Source: Lachnospiraceae bacterium (lineage in GTDB: Bacteria; Bacillota; Clostridia; Lachnospirales; Lachnospiraceae). Taken from it: DNA of 64,000 nt. The notes below the pieces were generated by a model. The model was not told where the DNA came from. It was given only the letters and a program-made list of their open reading frames with translations, and ran no database searches. A program made the translations under genes and the position numbers. Positions 1-8,056 of the stretch are shown in pieces; position 1 is the first letter of the stretch, and each line of letters opens with the position of its first letter. The stretch covers positions 45,099 to 109,098 of the forward strand of contig JAFZRY010000025.1 in NCBI GenBank assembly GCA_017619615.1, given 5' to 3'.

Positions 1-26
1 AAAAGACCCAAAACAGCGGCTTGTGT

Positions 27-56
27 AGTATAGCAAAGCGCTGCGGGTCTTGTCAA
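27..56 (-). promoter_or_regulatory. Sigma-A-type promoter reading out of the window
   Basis: On the minus strand a perfect TTGACA (51-56) is followed after 18 bases by TATACT (27-32). It fires leftward, so its gene lies beyond the window start. The flanks can fold (AAGACCC with GGGTCTT around it). Seen by eye only; no start site is known. Confidence 0.6.
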
Positions 57-85
57 TAGTTTTTCCGCGTGATTTTACAATGTTT

Positions 86-841
86 TTACCGGATCACCAG
101 CTCCACCGGGCAGTGGTCGGAGCCGAAGATCTCACTGTGGATCGCGGCGCTGACCAGGCGGTCCTTCAGGCTGTCCGAGACCACGAAATAGTCGATGCGC
201 CACCCCGCGTTCCGCTCCCGGGCGCGCATGCGGTAGGACCACCAGCTGTAGGCGTCTTTGAGGTCCGGGTAGAAGTACCGGAAGGTGTCCGTGAAACCGG
301 CGGCCAGGAGTTCGGAGAACTTGCCGCGCTCTTCGTCGGAGAAGCCGGCGTTCTGGTGGTTGGTGGCGGGGTTTTTCAGGTCGATCTCCTCGTGCGCGAC
401 GTTCAGGTCGCCGCAGAGGATCACGGGCTTGGTCTGCGCGAGGCGCGACAGGTAGGCGCGGAGGGCGTCCTCGAAGCGGCAGCGGTACTCCAGGCGCTTC
501 AAGCCGTCCTGCGAGTTGGGCGTGTAGCAGCAGACCAGGTATTCGTCCGGGAATTCGCAGGTGATGACGCGGCCTTCGTGGTCGTGCTCGTCGACCCCGA
601 TGCCGTACGTCACGGCCAGCGGCTCCTCCTTTGTCAGCACCAGCGTGCCCGAATAGCCCTTTTTGTCCGCATAATTCCAGTACGCGTGATACTGCGGCAG
701 CTCCAGTTCCACCTGTCCGGCCTGCAGCTTGGTCTCCTGCAGGCACAGGACGTCCGGGTCCAGCGCGGCGACCGCGTCGTAGAAGTTTTTGCCGAGGACG
801 GCGCGGAGGCCGTTCACGTTCCAGGAGATGAGTTTTTTCAC
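86..841 (-). CDS. xth: Exodeoxyribonuclease III (AP endonuclease)
   Basis: This 251-residue protein is an ExoIII/ExoA-type DNA repair nuclease that cuts at abasic sites and removes 3' blocking groups. The fold signatures are in order: SWNVNGLRA near residue 6 (Asn8), LQETK with the metal-binding Glu36, GDLNVAHEEID near residue 150, a WWSYR segment and the catalytic GSDHCP near the C terminus. Length matches Bacillus ExoA (about 252). I start it at GTG 841 because GAGG lies 9-12 bases upstream. A longer in-frame reading exists, but it would translate the palindromic repeat at 865-934 and gives residues foreign to the family. It is on the same strand as rny but beyond rny's terminator, so it is probably transcribed separately. 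Confidence 0.93.
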   Translation of the reverse strand: MKKLISWNVNGLRAVLGKNFYDAVAALDPDVLCLQETKLQAGQVELELPQYHAYWNYADKKGYSGTLVLTKEEPLAVTYGIGVDEHDHEGRVITCEFPDEYLVCCYTPNSQDGLKRLEYRCRFEDALRAYLSRLAQTKPVILCGDLNVAHEEIDLKNPATNHQNAGFSDEERGKFSELLAAGFTDTFRYFYPDLKDAYSWWSYRMRARERNAGWRIDYFVVSDSLKDRLVSAAIHSEIFGSDHCPVELVIR

Positions 842-864
842 GGGAAGATACCTCGCGGGGTGAG

Positions 865-934
865 CTGACAGGGGGACGGTTCCTTTGTCAGGTTTTTTGA
901 AGAAAAGCTGACAAAGGAACCGTCCCCCTGTCAG
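865..934. repeat. Paired 27-bp palindromic repeats (GGGGGACGGTTCC family)
   Basis: Two perfect 27-base arms, 865-891 and 908-934, are inverted copies of each other separated by 16 bases. Each arm is itself bounded by CTGACA and TGTCAG with GGGGGACGGTTCC inside. The same 27-mer recurs at 3556-3582 and 25460-25486, and with one mismatch at 4599-4625. The pair lies between xth and the rny terminator, immediately upstream of the xth ribosome binding site, so it may be in the xth leader. Confidence 0.9.
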
Positions 935-940
935 ATTCAA

Positions 941-968
941 AAGGGGCGGCCGGAGCCGCCCCGCGGGT
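941..968 (-). terminator. Rho-independent terminator of rny
   Basis: An 8-bp GC stem (943-950 with 955-962, loop CGGA) is followed on the minus strand by TTTT just after the rny stop codon. A T-run on the plus side (967-971) suggests it could work in both directions. Confidence 0.8.
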
Positions 969-973
969 TTTTG

Positions 974-2557
974 TTATTTGGCGTAGTCGACGGTCCGGGA
1001 TTCGCGGATGACGTTGACTTTGATCTGGCCGGGGTATTCCATTTCGTCCTCGATGCGCTTGGCGATATCGTGGGCGAGGACGACCATCGCGTCATCGTTG
1101 ATCTGTTCGGGCACGACCATCACGCGGACTTCGCGGCCGGCCTGGATGGCGAAGGATTTATCCACGCCCTTGAAGGAGTTGGTGATCTCCTCCAGCTGGG
1201 CCAGGCGGTTGGTATAGGTCTCCAGCGTGTCGCGGCGGGCGCCGGGGCGGGCGGCGGAAATGGCATCCGCGGCCTGCACGACGCAGGAAATGAGGGACGT
1301 GGGCTCCACGTCGCCGTGGTGAGATTCCACCGCGTTGATGACCGTGGCGTTCTCCTTGTACTTGCGGCACAGCTCGGCGCCGATCTGCACGTGGGAGCCT
1401 TCCATCTCCTGGTCCACGCTCTTGCCGATGTCATGCAGCAGGCCCGCGCGTTTCGCCAGGCGGACGTCCAGTCCCAGTTCGCCGGCCAGCAGGCCGGACA
1501 GGTGCGCCACCTCGATGGAATGCTTTAGGGCGTTCTGGCCGTAGCTGGCGCGGAAGTGCATCTTGCCCAGCAGGCGGACCAGTTCGGGATGGATGCCGTG
1601 GACGCCGACCTCCAGGATGGCGGCCTCGCCCTTCTCCTTCATGATCTCCTCGACTTCCTTCTGGGCCTTCTTGACCACTTCCTCGATCCGGGCGGGATGG
1701 ATGCGGCCGTCCAGGATCAGCTTCTCCAGCGCGATCCGGGCCACTTCCCGGCGGGTCAGGTCGAAGCCGCTGATGACGACGGCTTCCGGCGTGTCGTCGA
1801 TGATCAGTTCGACGCCGGTGGCCTGCTCCAGGGCGCGGATGTTCCGGCCCTCGCGGCCGATGATGCGGCCCTTCATTTCGTCATTGGGCAGGGACACCAC
1901 GGAAATGGACGTTTCGGACACGTGGTCCGCCGCGCATTTCTGGATGGCGGTGGTGATGTATTCCTTGGCTTTCTTGGTGGCGTCTTCCTTCGCGCGGGCG
2001 TTGATCTCGCGCAGGCGCTTGGCGATGTCGTGTTCGGCGTCTTCCGTCACGCTCTGGATCAGGAATTCCTTCGCTTGTTCCTTGGTGAGTCCGGAGAGCT
2101 GCTCCAGCTTTTCCTGCTGCTGGCGCACCAGTTCTTCGGCTTCCTGTTCTTTCTTCTTTAATCTTTCGTCTCTGGCCTGGACGCTCTGTTCTTTTTTCTC
2201 CAGGGCTTCGGTTTTTTTGTCCAGGTTCTCCTCTTTGCTCTGCACCCGCTGCTCGGCTTTTCTCAGCTCGGCCCGGCGTTCCTTGGCTTCCCGCTCCAGT
2301 TCGTTTTTGGCGGCGATGTTTTCTTCCTTGGCTTCCAGCAGCGCTTCGCGCTTCTTTTCGGCCGCTTCCTTCAATGCTTCATCTATGATTTCACGTGATT
2401 TCACTTCGGCCGAGCCGACGGTAGTCTCGAAGATCTTCCGCTGGCGCGCCGCCGAAATGACCCACGACAGAATGGCCGCAGCAACGATCAGGACGACGGC
2501 GATGATCACGGTGGTCATCTTGCCCATGGCTGCGACGTAGAACATTCCATTGGTCAC
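974..2557 (-). CDS. rny: Ribonuclease Y
   Basis: This is the membrane-anchored endoribonuclease that starts mRNA decay in Firmicutes. The 527 residues show a single membrane segment near residues 14-36, a long Glu/Lys/Arg-rich coiled coil to about 200, a KH domain with [13 protein letters not shown] near 230, and an HD domain with HDIGK near 374. Length is close to the usual 515-520. The start is GTG 2557, placed 7 bases after AAGGAGG. It has its own consensus promoter (2630-2659) and its own terminator, so it is likely monocistronic. Confidence 0.97.
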   Translation of the reverse strand: MTNGMFYVAAMGKMTTVIIAVVLIVAAAILSWVISAARQRKIFETTVGSAEVKSREIIDEALKEAAEKKREALLEAKEENIAAKNELEREAKERRAELRKAEQRVQSKEENLDKKTEALEKKEQSVQARDERLKKKEQEAEELVRQQQEKLEQLSGLTKEQAKEFLIQSVTEDAEHDIAKRLREINARAKEDATKKAKEYITTAIQKCAADHVSETSISVVSLPNDEMKGRIIGREGRNIRALEQATGVELIIDDTPEAVVISGFDLTRREVARIALEKLILDGRIHPARIEEVVKKAQKEVEEIMKEKGEAAILEVGVHGIHPELVRLLGKMHFRASYGQNALKHSIEVAHLSGLLAGELGLDVRLAKRAGLLHDIGKSVDQEMEGSHVQIGAELCRKYKENATVINAVESHHGDVEPTSLISCVVQAADAISAARPGARRDTLETYTNRLAQLEEITNSFKGVDKSFAIQAGREVRVMVVPEQINDDAMVVLAHDIAKRIEDEMEYPGQIKVNVIRESRTVDYAK

Positions 2558-2629
2558 AGGAGCACCTCCTTCATTCTATTTTCAACGTCCGGACACGCAC
2601 AAAGAACAGCTGTCCGCCGCATCGTTCCT

Positions 2630-2659
2630 ATTATAGCCAGAAAGCAGGGGAAATGTCAA
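2630..2659 (-). promoter_or_regulatory. Consensus promoter of rny
   Basis: The minus strand reads TTGACA (2654-2659), an 18-base spacer, then TATAAT (2630-2635), about 70 bases upstream of the rny start codon. Both hexamers are perfect consensus. Confidence 0.8.
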
Positions 2660-2683
2660 GGGCGGAGAAGGCGGAAAAAGACA

Positions 2684-2714
2684 AAAAAAGGGGGCGGACG
2701 AAGGCGTCCGCCCC
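2684..2714 (-). terminator. Terminator at the end of the purine operon
   Basis: A 10-bp stem (2691-2700 with 2705-2714, loop AAGG) downstream of the purL stop is followed on the minus strand by a run of T (plus-strand A-run 2683-2689). It closes the purE-to-purL transcription unit. Confidence 0.85.
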
Positions 2715-2736
2715 ATGCGGGTGGCCGGGAGACCGG

Positions 2737-5700
2737 TCATCTCTTGAAGTATTTCATCGCGGCTTCGAAGAGCTTCAGGTCGTATTCGCCGGGGACGTTT
2801 TTGTAGAGGTGGCGGCCGGTGCGCTCGCTGTGGCCCATCTTGCCGAGGATGCGGCCGTCCGGGGAGGTGAGGCCTTCGACGGCGAGGAGGGAGCCGTTCG
2901 GGTTGAACGCGATGTCGCGGCTGGGGAGGCCGGCATCGTCCACATAGCGGGTAGCGATCTGGTCGCCGTGCACGAGCTGCTCCAGCATGGCGTCCGGCGC
3001 GGTGAAGCGGCCTTCGCCGTGGGAGACCGGGACCGTGACGATGTCGCCCGGCTGCATCAGCGAGAGCCAGGGCGAGCGGACGGATTCGACGCGCGTGCGC
3101 ACGAGCCGGGACTGGTGGCGGCCGATGCTGTTGAAGGTCAGGGTCGGGAAATCCTCCTCCGCGTCCAGGATGCGGCCGGCGTGGATCAGGCCGAGCTTGA
3201 TCAGCGCCTGGAAGCCGTTGCAGATGCCCAGGATCAGGCCGCCGCGGCGGTCCATCAGGTCCATGACGCCCTCTTTCACCGCTTCATTGCGGAAGAACGC
3301 CGTAATGAACTTCGCGCTGCCTTCCGGCTCGTCGCCGCCCGAAAAACCGCCGGGGATGAAGATCCCCTGCGCCTCTTTCATCGCCTCCGCGAACTCTTCC
3401 ACCGAGCCCGCGATCTCCTGCGCGCTCCGGTTGCGGATCACCATCACCCGTGCCTTCATGCCCGCCTTTTCCACCGCGCGCGCGGAATCGAACTCGCAGT
3501 TCGTGCCCGGGAACACCGGGATCAGGAAGGACGGCGCGGCGTTCGGATGCAGGATCTGACAGGGGGACGGTTCCTTTGTCAGATTTTCCGCGGCGGCGGG
3601 AGCGGGCAGGGGCTGCACCGCCGTTTTCGGGGCGGGCGGAACATCGTTCAGCTTGTAGACGGGCTCCAGGCGGGCTTCGTAAAGAGTCTGAAGTTCCGTG
3701 AGGGAAACGCGGTCGTTCCCGCGAATCAGGGCTTCGTCAGAGACGGTGCGGCCGAGTTCGCGGCCGAGCTGTATGGTACCGGTCATTTCCAGGAGGAAGG
3801 AGCCCCAGGCGGGAGCAAAGAGGTCTTCCGCGGGGACCGAAGCGTCGAATTCCGCGCCGATGCGGTTGCCGAGCGCCATTTTGAAGACGGCGTCCGCAAT
3901 GCCGCCGCGGCCGAGTGCCCAGGCGGCGGCCGCTTTCTTTTCGCGCAGGAGTTTGGTGACCTGGGCGAAGATGATCTTCAGGCTGTCCGGGTCGGGCAGG
4001 CCGTTTTCGTCCCGTTCGGGGGCGAGCAGCACCAGGCGGTCGCCCGCTTCCTTGAATTCGGGGGAGGCGATCTGGCCCGTCTCTGCCGTGGTCACCGCGA
4101 ACGAGACCAGCGTGGGCGGGACGTGGATGTCCTCGAAGGACCCGCTCATGGAGTCCTTGCCGCCGATCGCGCCGTAGCCCAGGTCGAGCTGCGCCCGGAA
4201 CGCGCCGAGCAGCGCCGACAGCGGCTTGCCCCAGCGGTCCGGGTCGTGGCCGAGTTTTTCAAAATATTCCTGGAAGCTCAGGTACACGTCGTCAAAGCCC
4301 GCGCCGGCCGCCACCAGTTTGGAGACGGATTCCACGACGGCCAGGTAGGCGCCGCGGTAAGGGTCGGACTCGGACAGGTACGGGTCGAAGCCGTAGGCCA
4401 TCGCGGAACAGGTGTCGGTCTCGCCCTGCAGGACCGGGATCTTGTGGACCATGGCCTGGATGGGAGTCTTCTGGTACCGGCCGCCGAAGGGCATCAGGAC
4501 CGTGGCGGCGCCGATCGTGGAGTCGAAGCGCTCGGAGAGGCCCTGGCGGGAACAGAAGGAGAGGTCGGAGACCATGGCGCGGAGGGAGGCGGCGAAATCT
4601 GACACAGGAACCGTCCCCCTGTCAGATGCCGGCTTCGCCACGTGGGCGGCGGCTTCTTTGGGGGCGCCGTTGGAGTTCAGGAATTCGCGGCTGACGTCGA
4701 CGATGCGGGCGCCGTTCCAGGTCATGACGAGGCGCGGTTCTTTGGTGACGCGCGCGACGGGGACGGCGGAGAGGTTTTCCTGCGCGGCGAGGGCGAGGAA
4801 ATGGGTGAGGTCGGACGGGTCCACGACGACGGCCATGCGCTCCTGGGATTCGGAGATAGCGAGTTCCGTGCCGTCCAGGCCTTCGTATTTCTTGGGGACT
4901 TTGTCCAGGTCGATGGCGAGGCCGTCCGCCAGTTCGCCGATGGCGACGGAGACGCCGCCCGCGCCGAAGTCGTTGCAGCGCTTGATCAGGCGGGTCGCTT
5001 CGGGGTTGCGGAAGAGGCGCTGGAGCTTGCGTTCCTCAGGGGCGTTGCCCTTCTGGACTTCCGCGCCGCAGGTCTCTACGGAGTGGGAGTCGTGGGCCTT
5101 GGAGGAGCCCGTGGCGCCGCCGATGCCGTCGCGCCCGGTGGCGCCGCCCAGCAGGATCACCACGTCGCCGGGGACGGGCCGCTCGCGCCGCACGTTCTCC
5201 GCGGGCGCCGCCGCGATCACCGCGCCGATCTCCATGCGCTTGGCCGCATAGCCGGGGTGGTACAGTTCGTCCACGAGGCCCGTGGCCAGGCCGATCTGGT
5301 TGCCGTAGGACGAATAGCCCGCGGCCGCGCCGGTCACGATGCTGCGCTGCGGCAGTTTGCCCGGGATCGTCTCACTCAGCGGGACGGTCGGGTCCGCCGC
5401 GCCGGTCACGCGCATCGCGCCGTATACGTAAGCCCGGCCGGACAGCGGGTCGCGGATGGCCCCGCCGATGCAGGTTGCGGCGCCGCCGAACGGCTCGATC
5501 TCCGTCGGGTGATTGTGCGTTTCATTCTTGAAGAGCAGCAGCCAGGGCTCCTGCTTCCCGTCCACCCGCACGTCCATTTTCACGGTGCAGGCGTTGATCT
5601 CCTCGGATTCGTCCAGCTTGTCCAGCCGGCCCTGGCGCTTCAGTTCCTTCACAGCGACGGTGGCCAGGTCCATCAGGCAGACCGGCTTTTTCACCTTCAG

Positions 5701-6462
5701 TTCCTTGCGCAGCGCGAGATATTCTTCGTAGGTCTTCTGCACGCGCGGGTCGTCAAAGGTGACGTCGGTGAGTTCCGTGAGGAAGGTGGTGTGGCGGCAG
5801 TGATCGGACCAGTAGGTGTCGATCATGCGGATCTCCGTGATGGTGGGATCGCGCCGTTCTTTCTTAAAATAGGTCTGGCAGAAGGCGATGTCCTTCTCGT
5901 CCATCGCAAGGCCGTAGCGACGGATGAAGGCGGCCAGGCCGTCTTTGTCCAGGTCGCGGAAGCCGGTCAGCACGGCGACTTTGTCCGGGGCGTCGTACTG
6001 CATTTTCAGGGTCTCCGGCTTTTCGAGCGACGCTTCGCGGGCCTCGACGGGGTTGATCACGTGCTTTTTGAAGGCGGCCAGTTCCGCTTCGCCGATCTCC
6101 CCGTACAGGGCGTAGACGCGGGCCGACGCCACCGCCGGCCGGTCGCCCCGGGAGATGATCTGGATGCACTGGGCCGCGGAATCCGCCCGCTGGTCAAACT
6201 GTCCGGGCAGGAATTCCACCGCGAACACGGCGGCGCCGGCCAGGTCCGGCTCTTCGTACACAAAGTCCACCGAAGGGTCGGAAAACACATTCCGCACGGC
6301 GTTTTCAAACAGCGCCGGCGACACGTCCTCCACGTCGTAGCGGTTCAGGAGCCGCAGGCGGGTCACGCCGGACAGGCCCAGCAGGTCGCGGGCCTCCTGC
6401 AGCAGTTCGCGGGCGGCAAAATCATTGCCGGGCTTTTTTTCGACGAAAATACGGTAAACCAT
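2737..6462 (-). CDS. purL: Phosphoribosylformylglycinamidine synthase, single-chain
   Basis: This 1241-residue enzyme catalyses step 4 of purine synthesis, FGAR + Gln + ATP to FGAM. It joins synthetase and glutaminase in one chain, as in many Clostridia and Bacteroidetes. The N-terminal half carries YWSDHCRHTTF near residue 215 and the NETHNHPTEIEPFGGAATCIGG nucleotide-binding segment. The C-terminal glutaminase begins at FPGTNCEFD (about 993) and has the nucleophile in GICNGFQ (Cys near 1080) and the SHGEGRF histidine. The ATG at 6462 follows GGAAAGGA. Two regions (about residues 613-622 and 961-969) are translated copies of the GGGGGACGGTTCC palindromic repeat, both at apparent domain linkers, and the frame stays open. 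It is the last gene of the operon. Confidence 0.97.
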   Translation of the reverse strand: MVYRIFVEKKPGNDFAARELLQEARDLLGLSGVTRLRLLNRYDVEDVSPALFENAVRNVFSDPSVDFVYEEPDLAGAAVFAVEFLPGQFDQRADSAAQCIQIISRGDRPAVASARVYALYGEIGEAELAAFKKHVINPVEAREASLEKPETLKMQYDAPDKVAVLTGFRDLDKDGLAAFIRRYGLAMDEKDIAFCQTYFKKERRDPTITEIRMIDTYWSDHCRHTTFLTELTDVTFDDPRVQKTYEEYLALRKELKVKKPVCLMDLATVAVKELKRQGRLDKLDESEEINACTVKMDVRVDGKQEPWLLLFKNETHNHPTEIEPFGGAATCIGGAIRDPLSGRAYVYGAMRVTGAADPTVPLSETIPGKLPQRSIVTGAAAGYSSYGNQIGLATGLVDELYHPGYAAKRMEIGAVIAAAPAENVRRERPVPGDVVILLGGATGRDGIGGATGSSKAHDSHSVETCGAEVQKGNAPEERKLQRLFRNPEATRLIKRCNDFGAGGVSVAIGELADGLAIDLDKVPKKYEGLDGTELAISESQERMAVVVDPSDLTHFLALAAQENLSAVPVARVTKEPRLVMTWNGARIVDVSREFLNSNGAPKEAAAHVAKPASDRGTVPVSDFAASLRAMVSDLSFCSRQGLSERFDSTIGAATVLMPFGGRYQKTPIQAMVHKIPVLQGETDTCSAMAYGFDPYLSESDPYRGAYLAVVESVSKLVAAGAGFDDVYLSFQEYFEKLGHDPDRWGKPLSALLGAFRAQLDLGYGAIGGKDSMSGSFEDIHVPPTLVSFAVTTAETGQIASPEFKEAGDRLVLLAPERDENGLPDPDSLKIIFAQVTKLLREKKAAAAWALGRGGIADAVFKMALGNRIGAEFDASVPAEDLFAPAWGSFLLEMTGTIQLGRELGRTVSDEALIRGNDRVSLTELQTLYEARLEPVYKLNDVPPAPKTAVQPLPAPAAAENLTKEPSPCQILHPNAAPSFLIPVFPGTNCEFDSARAVEKAGMKARVMVIRNRSAQEIAGSVEEFAEAMKEAQGIFIPGGFSGGDEPEGSAKFITAFFRNEAVKEGVMDLMDRRGGLILGICNGFQALIKLGLIHAGRILDAEEDFPTLTFNSIGRHQSRLVRTRVESVRSPWLSLMQPGDIVTVPVSHGEGRFTAPDAMLEQLVHGDQIATRYVDDAGLPSRDIAFNPNGSLLAVEGLTSPDGRILGKMGHSERTGRHLYKNVPGEYDLKLFEAAMKYFKR
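3556..3582. repeat. Palindromic repeat copy inside purL (linker to glutaminase domain)
   Basis: This is a 27-base copy identical to the left arm of the 865-934 element. It lies inside the purL frame and is read as LTKEPSPCQ (residues about 961-969) between the synthetase and the glutaminase domain. Its length is a multiple of three, so it does not break the frame. Confidence 0.9.
4599..4625. repeat. Second palindromic repeat copy inside purL
   Basis: A 27-base copy with one mismatch, in the opposite orientation to the copy at 3556. It is read in the purL frame as about SDRGTVPVSD (residues 613-622), in a stretch just before the conserved LSERFDSTIGA segment. Confidence 0.88.
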
Positions 6463-6527
6463 GGGGTATCCTTTCCAGTCAAAGGTTTTATCGGACAGGC
6501 CGCCGGCACAACGGCCCCTGCGGTTAT

Positions 6528-7793
6528 TTACAATACTTCCAGGGCGCGGTGGCCGATGTCACGGCGGCAGAAAGCATTGTCAAAATGGATCCGGTCCACG
6601 GCGGCATAGGCCTCCTGCAGGGCGGTCTTCAGGTCCGCCGCCTGCGCGGTCACGCCCAGGACGCGGCCGCCGCTCGTGACGAGCACGCCGTCCTTCCGGG
6701 CGGCGCCGGCCACGTAAACGCGGTCCAGCAGATCCTCCGGGATCGTGATGGGGAATCCTTTCTTATAAGAGAGCGGGTAGCCCTCGGAGGCCATGATGAC
6801 GCAGGCCGCCGCGCCCGGTTTCAGGCGCAGGGGCAGCTGCTCCGCCAGTTTTCCGGCGCGGACCGCCAGCATCAGGGTGAGCAGGTCGCTCCCCAGAAGG
6901 GGCAGGACCACCTGGGTCTCCGGGTCGCCGAAGCGGCAGTTGTACTCGATCACCTTGGGGCCGTCCGGCGTCAGCATCAGGCCGAAATACAGGCAGCCCT
7001 GAAAAGGCCGGCCCTCCGCTTCCATCGCACGGATCGTGGGCAGGAAGATCTTTTCCATACACTCCGCGGCCACGGCATCCGTATAGAACGGATTCGGCGC
7101 GATCGTTCCCATGCCGCCGGTGTTGGGGCCTCTGTCCCCGTCCCAGGCGGCCTTGTGGTCCATGGAGGAACTCATCGGCGCGACGGTTTTGCCGTCTGTC
7201 AGGGCCAGCACGGAGATCTCCGGGCCGGTCAGGAACTCCTCGATCACGAGTTTTTCGCCGCTTTTGCCGAACTTCTTCTCTTCCATCGCGGCGCGTACGG
7301 CGTTCTCCGCCTCCTGCCGGGTCTGCGCGATCACCACGCCCTTGCCCAGCGCGAGGCCGTCCGCCTTGACCACCACGGGCAGCGGCGCCTGCGCCACATA
7401 GGCCAGCGCCTGCTTCACGTCCGTGAACGTTTCGTACGCAGCCGTCGGGATGCCGTATTTCTTCATCAGGTCCTTGGAGAACGCCTTGCTGCCTTCGATA
7501 ATGGCCGCATTCGCCCGGGGCCCGAAGCAGGGGATCCCCGCCTCTTCCAGCGCGTCCACCGCGCCGAGCACCAGCGGGTCGTCCGGCGCCACGACCGCGA
7601 AATCGATGTCATGCTCCCGCGCGAACGCCACCTGGGCCGGAATATCCGTCGCGCCGATATTCACGCATTCCGCGTCCCGCGCGATGCCGCCGTTCCCGGG
7701 CAGCGCCCAGATCTTCTTTGCCAGCGGGTTCTCTTTCAGTTTGCGGATAATGGCGTGCTCGCGGCCGCCTCCGCCGATCACCATGATCTTCAT
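6528..7793 (-). CDS. purD: Phosphoribosylamine-glycine ligase
   Basis: PurD joins glycine to phosphoribosylamine with ATP to give GAR, step 2 of the pathway. The 421-residue protein opens with the nucleotide-binding MKIMVIGGGGREHAI and continues as an ATP-grasp enzyme. Family segments include VVKADGLALGKGV near residue 140, the GDPETQ motif near 293 and the preceding YNCRFGDPE metal-binding region. A GTG six codons upstream is open, but ATG 7793 is preferred because GGGAG lies 7 bases before it and the family starts at this residue. The gene lies between the small Cys-rich gene and purL. Confidence 0.97.
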   Translation of the reverse strand: MKIMVIGGGGREHAIIRKLKENPLAKKIWALPGNGGIARDAECVNIGATDIPAQVAFAREHDIDFAVVAPDDPLVLGAVDALEEAGIPCFGPRANAAIIEGSKAFSKDLMKKYGIPTAAYETFTDVKQALAYVAQAPLPVVVKADGLALGKGVVIAQTRQEAENAVRAAMEEKKFGKSGEKLVIEEFLTGPEISVLALTDGKTVAPMSSSMDHKAAWDGDRGPNTGGMGTIAPNPFYTDAVAAECMEKIFLPTIRAMEAEGRPFQGCLYFGLMLTPDGPKVIEYNCRFGDPETQVVLPLLGSDLLTLMLAVRAGKLAEQLPLRLKPGAAACVIMASEGYPLSYKKGFPITIPEDLLDRVYVAGAARKDGVLVTSGGRVLGVTAQAADLKTALQEAYAAVDRIHFDNAFCRRDIGHRALEVL

Positions 7794-7823
7794 GTCATTC
7801 TCCCGAAGCACAGTCCTGCTGTT

Positions 7824-8042
7824 TCATTCGTGCAAAACGCTCCACTTTACCCAGCAGTGGCAAAAACTGTCCGCCCGGCGGTCGGTATGATTGAAATACG
7901 CGCTGCTGCGGTTGTAGCAGCGGCCCGTATCGCTGAGATCGTCCACTTCCGCCCGGTGGCAGTAGCGGTCCGTCGTATGGCGGGAACCGCCCCAGTATTC
8001 GCAGGTCACACAGTATTTTCTGGAAGGGGTAAACTGGTTCAT
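7824..8042 (-). CDS. Small cysteine-rich protein of unknown function in the purine operon
   Basis: I do not recognise this 72-residue protein. It starts at ATG 8042 with GGGAGG six bases upstream, as good a ribosome site as any of its neighbours. It fills the gap between the AICAR transformylase gene (15 bases away) and purD. It holds six cysteines, Cys11 and Cys14 (CVTC) first, with others near 28, 42, 61 and 63, plus several histidines and Trp/Tyr residues, a pattern that suits a small zinc-binding or redox domain. There is no signal peptide or membrane segment, so it should be cytoplasmic. Co-transcription with purine genes is the only functional hint; a role as regulator, chaperone or metal site is inference. 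Confidence 0.75.
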   Translation of the reverse strand: MNQFTPSRKYCVTCEYWGGSRHTTDRYCHRAEVDDLSDTGRCYNRSSAYFNHTDRRADSFCHCWVKWSVLHE

Positions 8043-8056
8043 GACGCCCTCCCGGA

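Noticed and set aside
2653-6609. Long plus-strand open frames opposite purL
   Set aside because: Both are reverse-complement shadows of purL; their products are Arg/Gly/Ala/Val rich and lack ribosome sites.
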